Assembly: GCA_037178625.1 (NCBI GenBank) | Contig: CM074142.1 | Location: 930,001 to 994,000 of the forward strand | Length of the DNA: 64,000 nucleotides | Origin: Skeletonema tropicum | Taxonomy: Eukaryota; Bacillariophyta; Thalassiosirophyceae; Thalassiosirales; Thalassiosiraceae | Direction: 5' to 3' | In this document: piece after piece, positions 53,905 to 64,000 of the stretch | Layout of the letters: the number at the start of each line of letters is the position of its first letter | How positions within the stretch are numbered: position 1 is the stretch's first letter | Notes under the pieces: generated by a model | The model's database searches: none | What the model saw: the letters and a program-made list of their open reading frames with translations, nothing else | What the model was told of the DNA's origin: nothing | Translations under genes and position numbers: made by a program

Positions 53905-55413
53905 ATGTACCGTCTTTACCTTAGATCGTGTCCGGATTTTTCTATTGTCCGCACTGTTTTTCCAGGGGTAAGGACGTGTCCGCATCCTTTTTCGCGGTAG
54001 TGTCCGCCCTCAACCGGACACTTTCTAGCACATTTTGCTGCGCTTTGGCAGATCCAACACACCGACCATGAGACCTGAGAATTCTTGTCCCAAAAAAAAA
54101 CATTTTTGCCCCGGATCCAAAAACTCAAAAAATCACAGAACACGATGACGCTATCGATGCATTGACAATACCTCTAACACCGTCGCAAAACCATCTATAG
54201 ACTCATAAGCATAGATCCTAGACCTATTTTCAACACTGATTCGAATGGTGTTGTCCGTGACTAGCGATATCCAACGTGTATTGACGTATCGACCCTTACA
54301 TCAGCGGCACTTTTTCACCCTCCAAACCGACATATCGATTTGTAACCGTCGATACAGAACGATATCACTGCAAATAACACCATGGTGTGTTACCTAGTAG
54401 GGGGCGGTGATTGGAGGATATTTAATGACACTGCACTCGTGGTCTAACATAATATAGGCCAAGAGAGGTTCAATTAAATCTCCCATTAGACTCTGCAATC
54501 TCAGGGGTCAACAATGTTCATTCATTCCAGTAAATCAAATAAGTGGCGGAGAAACATTACCCTGATATGTTCCTTTGGTCATGCACCTCATTAAATGTCT
54601 ACTCTAGAGATGATAAACAATTTACATTACATGTGCTTCCCAGCAATTATTACTTAATCAATCAAGTAAGAGTTGCTCTACGGAAATCCAGTAATAAAGA
54701 AAGATGTTGTAGCTGCCAATTCGATTACCACCAGATCATGTTTAGTGCACCTCTTTCCGTCATTCGACTGCTTGGTTTTGGGTTGCGTTCATTTCCTCCA
54801 GTCGTACAAGTCGTTACAATTGTATGATCGTAGGAATAATTGCACACCAACACGTCCATCTCCACTTGTATCTTAAGCCTATACACCCCTAACAGGATCA
54901 TTGATTGTTTTGTTTTCGCAGAATTCATATAAAAGCTTTCCTCACAATCTCTCTTCCAATTCACAAGACTCGGGCAGCCTCGCCCATATTACCCAGCACG
55001 GATATTATTACCACAACGAAGTATTAGCACCATCTTGAAGATGTGGAAAATGGGAACGAAGACGACTTTGAAATGATAGATAGTGCATTTGGCATCATTG
55101 ACGACGAGGACGAAGGCAATGCGCAGTTGGATTAGATTAATTTAAGTATTTGTTGTTAGACGTTTACTAAGAAACGCTTGAAAGTGTCCGGATTCTAGAA
55201 TGTGTCCGTGCATCCACGCAGGGGGGTGAACATGTCCGGACTGCAATACAGTCGTCGTACGGTTATTTTGACACACGCTTATTTTGACATTACAGTTATT
55301 TTGACACAGCAGCAGAGAACACTACCTTCTCTTATCGCTGGCTTCCCCGCTTCTCCCGAGGAGGGAGAAGAGGCAGCTCAGCCACACAAACCACCATGAC
55401 CATGACCATGACA

Positions 55414-55712
55414 AAAAAAAAAATTAACGGAAATCTTAAAGTACGTCATGGTTGGCCCTCCAGGGGCGAAATTATCTACAATTATCTAGAGCAATGTCAC
55501 AAGTTACTACCCTTCGAGTGTAATTAAGCAAATAACCAACAGTTTTTCCATCACCCCGGAATTAGCAAAGAGGCAGTGATATGAAATTCCAAACCAAGTA
55601 ATGGTCTTTTTTCCCAGATCGCACTCCGAGCTGCGACACCTCAAACAGCCAGGATTTGGCACGGGGGAGACTCGAACCCAAGACCCCGAACCAGAAGAGA
55701 GGCGGTGATTAC
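55414..55712 (-). mobile_element. tRNA-headed SINE-like segment in P4
   Basis: Inverse copy of the unit at 50589-50890, with an A run first (near 55415) and the tRNA-like head last (GACTCGAACCC is the reverse complement of the B box). It is located between the pogo terminal region and the transposase start. Confidence 0.55.
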
Positions 55713-55764
55713 CATACACAATACTTACACAATACAGCGAGACAAATTAATAAAGTAAACGACA

Positions 55765-58512
55765 ATGAGTGCTGCTAGATGTGCTGCGGGCGATTATTGC
55801 GACATGGAAGGCCTCCCCTTGCCGCCTGAAGGCAGCAGGGATTCGAGACACTTTTGTCTTCGTTGCGGACATCAGAAGCATGCGCCGTGTGGGCACCAAT
55901 TTGATGATTTGCGAGGTAACGAAGAAGAATACAAAGATATCCTTGATGTCATTGCGCCTAAAAAGGATGGTGATCGACCTAATCCTAAGCCAGCGGGGAA
56001 AAAAGGTCCGCAACTTGAAATTTGTTTTAACTGTGTTCATCAAATCCGGTCATCGACAACAACACCGGCAGCTGCACCCGCACCCTCACCTATGCCCGTC
56101 GAAACTCCAGCCACCACCACCACCACGAACTCTTCGGTCCAAACCACAGCGAGAAGTTCAGCGTCAGCAAATGCAGCAGATGTTTCAGCGGCAGCCGCTC
56201 CTTTGCCTTCCTCTACCGCTTCCGCTGCAAAGAAAAGTAATGGAGGAGGTGTCGTTGACTTAACTGCCGATGCACCAAAGAAGAAGAAATCAAAGCAAAC
56301 AAAACTAAAGCCCCCTTCTGGAGGAAAAAGAAAGGAGAAGCCGCCGAAGCCAAGGAAGGAGCGAACAAATTATTCAATTCAAAAAAGGCTTGAGATATTG
56401 GAGTACAAAGCTAAATATGGTGGTGGGCCAGCTGTGAGGAAATATAAGTGTTCCAGACAAAATCTTAGTTATTGGGAGCAGCAAAAAGCGGAATACTTGA
56501 ACGTGGTAAATCATAGCGGCAACAAAAATAGGATCGTGAAAAACGATCCATTGTTGCGAATAAAAATTGGTATCAGTGCGTTCTATGAACTCAATAAAAC
56601 GATGCCAAAAGATTGTCAGATAAACATTACAGGTAAGTTGGAGTCATGAATTAATCTTGGATGCAACACATGAAATATCCGTCGAACCTGACACATATGC
56701 CTTTGCACCCTTATTGCTGAGTATGACCTTGATCATGTCTATAACATGGACGAGACTGGTCTCTTCTTCAAGTGCCTCCCGAACCGCTCCTACCTCAAGA
56801 AGGAAGATTACAAGAATGCTCGTGGAAATAAATTGATGAAGGCAAAAGATCGTGTTACTGTCTATGTTTGCACAAATGCTGATGGTTCGGACAAGGTGCC
56901 ACTCGCAATGATTGGCAAATCCAAAGAGCCTCGGTGCTTTCTCCGACGCCAGAAGAAACTCACGTACTATAGTCAACGCAGAGCTTGGTCTGACACTGTT
57001 ACCTTCCACAAGTGGTGGAGAATGTTCCTTCATCACATTAGGAGGAGAACAACGAAGAAAGTGCTTCTCATTTTAGACAACTGTGGACCACACGGTGATG
57101 AGTTGATCGATCCCGAAGGACAAGTGACAGTCGTCTTCTTGCCCCCGAATTGCACTTCCATGTTCCAGCCTATGGACGCCGGCGTCATTGCGATGTTGAA
57201 AAAGAACTACCGCACACAGCTTTTGTTGATCATGTTGCAAACATTCGACGATCGAGAACATCGACGCAGTCAGGCAAAGGGAATGGCTGCTGGAACCAAG
57301 GGCTTGGATGAGGGACACCATCCTCACTTACGAGATGCAATGGATATCCTTTATAAGGTTTGGGAAGAAGTGAAGCCAGAGGCTGTTAAGAAGTGTTGGA
57401 TTAAGTCTCAACTGATTGGTCGAGACGATATCACTAGTTTATCTGCGATCGCTCCTGGAAACGATAGTGTCGATAGTGAAGCAGTTGCTGATGCTGCCAC
57501 GACTACTGATGCGGATGGTGATGTCAATATGGAGCCAGAAGTCGTTGCAGCGGCTGGAGATGATAGTGAGACTTCTGATGGCGATGATGCTGAAATGGAA
57601 CGACTCTACGAGTTGGCGAACCAGTTTGCCAAAGACAACAACGATCGGCAACGTTGTCTGGACAACATGTCGGACTACGATGTCATGATTAACGAACTAG
57701 TAATGACCATGAAGAGTACACCACCAGAAGATGCCCAGAAGATGATGCGTGATTGGATGAATATGGAGGAGAATGATTACTGCAGAGAGTTGCAGAGGGA
57801 AGAAGTTTCAGAACTTCTGGAGGACTGTGATTTGTTGCTTGATTTGCAGAACGAGGATGATGAGATTGATGACGCCGAAGGCGAGGTAGAGGATCAGCAA
57901 GCGCCAAAAGTGCCTCCTAAAGCAGAACGACTTAGGGAAATGGCAGCACAAGTGAAGCAACTTTCCATCGAAGTTGACGGATTTGAGGAAGAAATCTTTG
58001 CTGAGGTCTTTGGTGAGGACTTTGCGCAGGATTTAAGTGATTTGTCAAACATTTTCTTGTCAAAGTGTCGCCTTTTCGAAGCGAAAAAGTTGGAGAAGAA
58101 GCTTGCAGGCAATAAGTTGCGACAACCGAATGTGGCGCCATACTTTAGGGTTCAGAAAGCTGCATCCAAGCCTTACTCACGGCACGACAATGCGTATTGG
58201 TTATTGGATCAATGTAAAAAGCATATCAAAGATTCGTCCGAGACACCATTGCTGCTTGCAGAGGCAGCATTAGACGCAATCAAGAAACTCCGTGAGAATG
58301 AGAATGCGGGTTCAGAGGAGGACGACGAGAATGACGACGAGGATGATGATGCAGATGCACGGTACAATATCTTCTTCAATTCATTTGGTCATCTACGCTC
58401 TCGTAACGTCGAATTGATTATGGTCTTAAACAGCAAATCTGATGAATTGGTGAAAGATTTATCGTTGACTCTGGAACAACTGAAATTGACGTGGGAGCAT
58501 GAAGACTTCTAA
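55765..58512 (+). CDS. Pogo/Tigger-like DDE transposase (P4)
   Basis: Exon 1 (55765-56632) has an N-terminal Cys/His cluster (CAAGDYC...HFCLRCGHQKHAPCGH, probably zinc-binding), an Ala/Thr/Pro-rich linker, a basic stretch and an HTH region (NYSIQKRLEILEYKAKYGGG... PAVRKYKCSRQNLSYWEQQK). After a GTAAGT donor, exon 2 (from about 56725) has the DDE core: VYNMDETGLFFKCLPNRSYL, VLLILDNCGPHG and FLPPNCTSMFQPMDAGV, with Asp residues of the pogo/CENP-B class and 32 residues between the last two. An acidic C-terminus follows. The only nearby acceptor (TGCTGAG) does not keep frame with that donor, and the usual second HTH (CENP-B type) region seems absent, so the gene may be defective or spliced differently. 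Confidence 0.82.
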
Positions 58513-58742
58513 ATATGTAAGCAACCTTGCTTTGTCTCCTCCTTTGTCTGAAACCTATGTACATACCTATGTACTGGTATTTAAGCTTATGTACCGATGC
58601 CTATTTACTTGCTGTACACGGATGTTTTGACAAGTACGGTTATTTTGACACGCTGAGCCAGAACACAGTGTGTCAAAATAACTGTACGACGACTGTAGTG
58701 GGGTTATGTACACGGACACGATCTAAGGTATAGACGGTATGT

Positions 58743-59475
58743 ATGAAGGATGAAGAAGAAAATAAAAATGGTGCTGATGTGTGGTGATAACCGGAATTCT
58801 TAGGGACCCCAAATAACTGGGCCCAAGTAGTGACCCCTCGCCATGGATATGTAGTATGTAGTGTGACCCCCCGCCATGGATAGAACGTGCATTGGTGACA
58901 TGGTTCCAGGTCAAATATTTTAGGGTTCACCCAAATGTCATGAGATACTTATGGGTAGGTAGTTAACAAATTGCTAAATTAGTCGTCCTGGGACGAAATC
59001 TCGTCCCGGGACGACACTTGGCGTCTGACACTATCGTAGCTTGGGAAGAAACGAAGACAGTTCATCTCGGTTCTAGCGACATTAGTTACGTTCAAGAAGG
59101 ATAACCGGTTATCGAAGATAGGAATATAGTTTGCAAATTGTATTTTGCGAAGGCGGACTTCAACAAGGAAGAAGATCCTTCATTTGTCTTTTCGTGTGAA
59201 GTATCTTGGCGATAGACAGTTCATCTCCGATAAGTAGTGACTTTTGTTATGTTTAAGGATACATAACCGGATAGTTTGCAAATTGTCAATTAGTATGTGT
59301 TCAGGCTTCAGGCAGGCTTCAGCTTCAGCTTTCAGGCCCTCATGACCGACCTCATGCAGAAAGCAGTGCACGTTTTTATTATGCCATCAGCCATAAGTAT
59401 TATCTAATACATCATATAGTGGCTCTCTCTGTGTAAAGAGTAAGCACAGCACATGCATACTTATTGCCAAAAACC
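58743..59475. other. Intergenic region, 0.73 kb
   Basis: No gene seen. Two imperfect copies of GTGACCCC(T/C)CGCCATGGATA lie near 58831 and 58862. A small palindrome GGGACGAAATCTCGTCCC is at about 58989-59006. The promoter of the SGNH-like gene should be in the 3' part. Confidence 0.5.
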
Positions 59476-61359
59476 ATGAGCTGCAAAAGTCCAACTTCTT
59501 CAATCTGTGGAGAAAGGAGCTTTGTGTTTGCTGGTGTTTATATTCTAGTCGTAGTTGGTTTCTTCAAGAATGTTCACAACCTTCAGAATCTTAAGACTAA
59601 TAACAATAACAACCAAAATGAAGCTGTTAGAATGCCCTCCTCCTTGTCCTCAGGAGCCCTGGCAACAAACGGTCTTATTCCATCTGTTTGTGGGAAATTT
59701 ACTACACCCGTGCCTATATTCTGGAAACAATTTGAAACAGAAATAAAAGAGGCTGCTGTAAAAGATGCAACATGGTTCCTTGAGGATCAGAATAACAATA
59801 CAGAGTTTACTGAATGGATTGATGAATTGTTCCAAGATCACTACCAGAGCTATCAGGTACAACGCTCTGCTATTCACCCCCCAGGGCTGGAGGTTATGAT
59901 GAAAGTACTCGAGATCATTTCCAAGCGTATCAACTATCTACGGCATAATATTTCTATCTTGGCAGCACCTCCACTTCACATTTTGGTCACTGGAGGATCT
60001 CTGACTTGAGGAAATGCATGTGGAGTCAATCATGTTGGATTGAAACAGCCTGGCTGGATGCGTGCATATACTGAATGTGCTTGGCCAGCTAGACTTGAGC
60101 ATTTATTCAATCGTGTGTTATTCAATGGGGGGGAAGTCGTGAAGGTCTCGAATCTTGCAGTCGGAGGTTCAAATAGTGAGATTGGGAAAGTATTGTTGGA
60201 ATATCAATTATTCCCAGATTCATTACAACCACCTGATATTGTGATTTGGTCTCATGCCGCAAATGATGCACAAGAAAAAGACAAGGCAAAGGCATATGTA
60301 GAGAGCATACCTGGCTATGTCAATGCTGCACATAATCTTCGGATATGTGACGATCACCTGCCCTTGGTAGTTATGAATGAAGAGTTTTTTGGCCAAAATA
60401 ATGATGTGTCAGGCGCAATTTATAAAGCCTCAAATTGGTTTGGATTGATGGGGATAAGTCAGAGAAATGTCATCAGCCACAAAGTATTTGCAAACTTCGA
60501 CAATGATGATTATGTCAATAAAATCATAGACCAAAAGGGAGTGCATCCAGGAATGGGAGGTCATATTGGAGCATCATGGACAGTCTTTTACAATTTCATC
60601 TCTGCCTTCACAGATGCTTGCGATTATGGTAGGATATCATCATCATCTCAGACGCCCATCAAAAGTAACGATGTTACAGAAAAGAGCATTGGACCATACA
60701 AAGAAAATGACTATGGTGAGATCTCGTCCGAATGGAAAATACACCAAGATGAGATTCGTGAGATGTGTTTGAGTGAGGGTGAGGAGGCATCGGCATCATC
60801 TTCAAACAACAGTACTGCTACCACCATCGGTAGCAATGAACAGAAACAACTATCTCCCTGCACGTACGCCTTCATGGTCAACCAGATGACTTCAGTGCGT
60901 ACTTCTGACGATGTGAACGAAATGTTGGAGAAAGTCCTAACGTCCAATACTGGATGGAAAGCTGAAGGGTTTCCAATTAAACAACCAAGAGCAGGCTTTT
61001 ACGCCAAAGAAACGAATGCACAGTTCTCGCTCAAGATTGTTGTGTCGATGGAGACAAAGTACATGACAATTATGTCAATGAAAAGCTATGGTGAAAATTT
61101 CAAAGATACCAATCTGGAAGTGGATGTTGCAATTCAAAGGAAAGGAGGTTCTATGTCTACGTCTGCAGAGTTGGCCAAGGCCAAGTCTTCCAAGTATGAG
61201 GTTACAGGCTACCATGAAGTCAAAACTAGTATTCATATACCCCACAAGTTTGAGTTACCCGATGGTGGTGCAAAGAAAGGGGACATTATATTTGTGAACT
61301 TTCGTCTTGTGAGTGGGAGCTACTTTAAGATAGCTGGACTTGCTTTTTGCAGGTACTAA
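59476..61359 (+). CDS. SGNH/GDSL-like hydrolase, membrane-anchored, with in-frame TGA
   Basis: One open frame of 628 codons from ATG 59476, broken only by TGA at 60007-60009. N-terminus: a single hydrophobic anchor (SFVFAGVYILVVVGFF), so probably type II. SGNH blocks are in order: LVTGGSLT-(TGA)-GNACG (nucleophile Ser), VSNLAVGGSNS (Gly), WSHAANDA (Asn) and DQKGVHPGMGGH (Asp-x-x-His, two residues wider than usual). The second half has a beta-rich domain of unknown type after a low-complexity linker. Known families deacetylate or de-esterify sugars and lipids; the substrate is unknown. The TGA is one base from TGG, and Trp is common there (GGSITWG). Readthrough, selenocysteine or a null allele are all possible; both sides look well conserved. 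Confidence 0.68.
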
Positions 61360-61878
61360 GGAGAGTGAGAGGACAAAGAAAAGAAATGATTGTGTTGCTT
61401 ATGAAACGATTACGATGTGAAATGCAAAAACAGCCTCTTTTGGGGTGGGGATAGGTATTTAAGAGTTAAATTTTATGTTGATTGTCATCTCGAATGGCTA
61501 GAAAGGGACACAAGCACAAGCTCGCTCTTGAGCCATTAGCCGTCACCCAGATTTCAGCAATTCAACAACTTCAATATTCTTACATACTTATCAACCAGGC
61601 TAAGTACTTGAGAGAGGCCTCTAGATAGTATATACATGACGAGGTAACTGAGCTGATTGAGATTGCCGAGACAGATTACAACTCCAACTCTGAAATAATG
61701 TTATTGCTTTGCACGCAACAATGCTATAGCTATACATCATTTTAGCCGCATCTTCGTCACATCTTGGAATCATTGCAGATAATTTACCAAGCATTATTGT
61801 AGCAGCCCAAAGTTTGATGCATCTAACACAAGTACTAGCTATATACACTAAAAATACACCACCAAACTACATCACGCT
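61360..61878. other. Intergenic region between convergent SGNH-like gene and SKP1 copy 2
   Basis: About 520 bp with no gene. It holds both 3' UTRs. I looked for a SECIS element that would allow Sec at the TGA; ATGA...AAA...TGTGAA occurs near 61386-61422, but I could not see a convincing stem. Confidence 0.5.
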
Positions 61879-62923
61879 CTAAGGTTCCTCGCACCACTTG
61901 TTCTCCTCCCTCACCTGGGCCTCCTCCTCGGGAGAAAAGTCATTTGCAATATTGAATGTCTTCCTAATCTCCTCGGGAGTCTTGCCCTTGATCATGCTGG
62001 CAACAGTGGCACATGTCAAATCTAACAATGGTTTGATATCCATGTAATTGGCAGCGAGTATAAGTTCGAATAAAAGAACTTGCTCCACATTGACAAAGTC
62101 GGCATACCACTTTTGGACAACCTCAGCCATAACTGCAGATTTGAGAGGCTTTTCGATTTCAGTCATTGGTTCATTTTTGTGGTGGTGGGAGCAGAATTCA
62201 ATAACCTTTTTGAGGACGGCGGCCTTGACGTTGGGGAGGGGAATTTCTGTGGTCTCTTCGTCATCGGCACTTTCATCTTCGAGCATGCCCTTGACGAGTT
62301 CGGACGTACGGGCTACATCGGTGTCTACGGGAAATGAATCTCCCTCCATGGAGATCTGTTTACGAATAATAGTATTGAAGTGAATAAGAAGAAAATAATT
62401 GTGAGAGAGAAGAGTAGAGAAAAAAAGGGCAATGGAAATGGAGGTATCTTTGCTTCATGAGAGATATCGCCACCCATCACGGAGGAGAGTAGATCGCCGT
62501 CGAGAATAGATAACAGTCATATTCATAATGATATGCAACGTAGACGGACAAAATAATAACATTTCAAGGAGCGTTGTTAATCCGAATCGGGGTTCCCTGT
62601 GGACTATGGACCACTCAAAGCATCACCCGTCCCCCACTTTTCATCATTCAATGATCATGACAGCGGCCGGTGGGAGGATATCCAACAAACTTCTCAAAAA
62701 ATGTACGTACTATATATTACCCATCACCATGGAGAAACAACAAGGGAATATAGCATCCCTCCTACGGCACGATCCCGAGATGACACAAGGCATGGAAATT
62801 CCGATCATCATCACTCGACCACCCGACTGTCACGTTTGACCTCGATCCGCCATCATAGATATAAAACAATTTTGAGAGAGCAAGATGACTTACCAAATTG
62901 ACGGTTCCTGATTCGGCTTCCAT
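61879..62923 (-). CDS. SKP1: SKP1, SCF ubiquitin-ligase adaptor (copy 2)
   Basis: Two exons, complement(62894-62923 and 61879-62355), with a 538-nt GT-AG intron at the same place as in copy 1. The product is 168 residues ([10 protein letters not shown] then [15 protein letters not shown]), differing from copy 1 at a handful of positions (for example ARTSEL for [13 protein letters not shown] for EDDGADD, an extra His in SHHHKNE). The F-box-binding C-terminus is identical. Intron blocks such as CTCGACGGCGATCTACTCTC are shared with copy 1, so the duplication was at DNA level. Divergent from NUDC with ~260 bp between the starts. Confidence 0.93.
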
Positions 62924-63185
62924 GCTTCTTGCTGCTGGATAACTTTAATGAGATGAATAATTATGAGGCTATGAGGTCATCAGGCATAATCGGATTGACC
63001 AAGAACTAATAAGAGCAAGCCAAGCCACAGCAATGGCAAAATCTCTTTGCTTGGTGGCACGGCTGAAAAAAGGAGCCGCGCGCTTTTCAATATTAAATCC
63101 TACGTACATCCAGTAAAAAATTGCGCGGTCCTTACCACCAAGAAACCCTCTCCTCAACTACACTCCTAATAACTATCTTCTAACC
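62924..63185. promoter_or_regulatory. Probable shared promoter region of SKP1 copy 2 and NUDC
   Basis: A 262-bp gap between two divergent start codons; both promoters must lie here. No TATA box or known site stands out. Confidence 0.4.
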
Positions 63186-64000
63186 ATGTCGAGACCAGAC
63201 TACACCAACGACGACCGCTTCGACGGCCTCTTCCTCCAAATAGCCCACCAAACCCAGGGCATCGAACCACTACTCGACACCCTCTTCTCCTTTCTGCGAC
63301 GAAAATCCGATTTCTTCTCACCACCCGGCGGCGGAGATGCAGAGGCGGCCATTGCCAAAGTAAATGAAGTGGTTCGGAAACATGCGGATATTTATTTGGC
63401 GGATAGGAGGAGGAGGGAGGAGGAGGAGAGGTTGAAGAAGTTGAGGCGGAGGGAGGCTGCTGAGGCAAAAAAGGCGAAGGCTGCAGCTGCGGCGGAAGAG
63501 AAAAGTATGGAGGAAAATAATGATGAGGGCGTCATTGAAATGGGAGAGGATGGATTTGATATCTCGAATGATGATGAGCCACCGCCATCAAAACCCGCGG
63601 CAGCGAAAGTGGCAGCAGGTGTCTCTGACGTCAAATCGGATGCTCCAACAACTTCAGCCACAAATACGGAACAAAACAAAACTGATGGCAAAGACAACGA
63701 CAAACAAGAAAATGATGATGATGATGATGAAGAAGACAATTCTCCACCTCCCATAGGCAACGGGGGAACAATCGATGGCAAGTATGTCTGGACTCAAACC
63801 CTCCAAGAACTTACTATCAACATACCCCTCCCCGAAAACACACGAGGGCGTGATCTCAACGTCATCATATCCAAAAAACACCTAAAAGTTGGATTCGCCA
63901 AAACAAAAAACGAATTCATCGTCAACGATGACCTCACCAAACCAATCATAGTCGACGACTCACTCTGGACCATCGAGGACGGCAACCGCCTCGTCCTAAC
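63186..64000 (+). CDS. NUDC: NudC-family CS-domain protein (3' end outside window)
   Basis: The frame is open from ATG 63186 to the window edge, 271 codons. The N-terminal ~65 residues (DRFDGLFLQIAHQTQGIEPL LDTLFSFLRRKSDFF) match the NudC N-terminal dimer region. A charged Lys/Glu/Ala coiled coil (RRRREEEERLKKLRRREAAE) and an acidic Asp run follow. Then comes the CS (p23-like) domain: YVWTQTLQELTINIPLPENT, DLNVIISKKHLKVGF and DDSLWTIEDG. NudC proteins are Hsp90 co-chaperones linked to dynein and nuclear movement. The missing part is probably only the end of the CS domain and the C-terminal tail. Confidence 0.93.
   Translation, partial: MSRPDYTNDDRFDGLFLQIAHQTQGIEPLLDTLFSFLRRKSDFFSPPGGGDAEAAIAKVNEVVRKHADIYLADRRRREEEERLKKLRRREAAEAKKAKAAAAAEEKSMEENNDEGVIEMGEDGFDISNDDEPPPSKPAAAKVAAGVSDVKSDAPTTSATNTEQNKTDGKDNDKQENDDDDDEEDNSPPPIGNGGTIDGKYVWTQTLQELTINIPLPENTRGRDLNVIISKKHLKVGFAKTKNEFIVNDDLTKPIIVDDSLWTIEDGNRLVL

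Larger units (their letters stand above)
55249..58695 (+). mobile_element. Pogo-like transposon P4, complete and uninterrupted (3447 bp)
   Basis: Ends CAGTCGTCGTACGGTTATTT and ...TACGACGACTG, flanked by TA (55247-55248, 58696-58697). It is the reference for P1 and P2, since all four H insertion sites are empty here. Subterminal GTTATTTTGACA motifs occur three times at the 5' end and in both orientations at the 3' end. It contains the SINE-like segment (55414-55712) and one transposase gene. It sits in element E. Confidence 0.92.
53905..58742. mobile_element. TIR element E with ATGT duplication, containing P4
   Basis: Left end ACCGTCTTTACCTTAGATCG then TGTCCG, right end CGGACACGATCTAAGGTATA then GACGGT: inverted repeats flanked by ATGT at 53905-53908 and 58739-58742. 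Without P4 it is ~1.38 kb. GTGTCCG recurs inside both ends. The only coding-like piece is an acidic last-exon-like frame near 55036-55134 (HHLEDVENGNEDDFEMIDSA, end NAQLD), preceded by a possible acceptor TATTAG, which could be the tail of a lost transposase. The family is not identified; the rest of the interior has no gene. Confidence 0.65.

Noticed and set aside
61360..61620. A SECIS element supporting selenocysteine at the TGA
   Set aside because: An ATGA/AA/GA order can be picked out but no convincing stem pairs; left as an open test.
62048..62383. Plus-strand frame over SKP1 copy 2
   Set aside because: Antisense of a conserved SKP1 exon; the same shadow appears opposite copy 1.

Overview
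The window is nuclear DNA of a eukaryotic alga, most likely a diatom (my inference). Genes have few, short GT-AG introns. Tryptophan synthase is an alpha-beta fusion. An ABC1 kinase starts with a signal peptide followed by an AF motif like the bipartite plastid presequences of diatoms. Non-coding DNA is packed with many kinds of transposable element.

Host genes occupy the two ends. On the left: the 3' part of a TRRAP/Tra1 pseudokinase, a DEAD-box RNA helicase, a 2OG-Fe(II) oxygenase-like protein, a plastid ABC1 kinase, SKP1, an EF-hand membrane protein and the fused tryptophan synthase. On the right: an SGNH/GDSL-like membrane-anchored protein with an in-frame TGA, a second SKP1 in opposite orientation, and the 5' part of NUDC. 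These are housekeeping genes that do not form one pathway; the two SKP1 genes are a DNA-level duplication that kept its intron.

From about 21.3 to 58.7 kb the window is almost wholly mobile DNA, and its history can be read from exact empty-site joins. A non-coding LTR retrotransposon (24170-51272, LTRs identical by eye over the part compared) had a pogo-like DNA transposon (P1, 28837-51230, TA duplication) inserted in its 3' LTR. A full-length pogo-like element (P2, 32459-51050) then entered P1. Four members of a third family (called H here) entered these: H1 in P1; H2, H3 and H4 in P2. Subtracting H2-H4 from P2 leaves 3445 bp, against 3447 bp for the uninterrupted copy P4 at 55249-58695, which itself lies in another TIR element with an ATGT duplication.

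The H family is the most interesting part. Its members insert before a T with no target duplication, have palindromic GC-rich ends, and carry a recurring hairpin at gene ends and inside introns. The 9.8-kb copy H3 encodes four proteins, including one with a methyl-CpG-binding-like domain and one long protein of unknown function, but no transposase I recognise. The 2.5-2.7 kb copies keep related flanking genes and a Pif1-like helicase C-terminus. I call it Helitron-like by insertion style only; it may be a new kind of element.

Smaller elements include a 1.0-kb long-TIR element with an 8-bp duplication and an acidic exon-like frame, an 8-bp-duplication MITE, a tRNA-headed SINE, a foldback element in a piggyBac relic, and an element ending in GGTAC palindromes next to an ankyrin-like relic.
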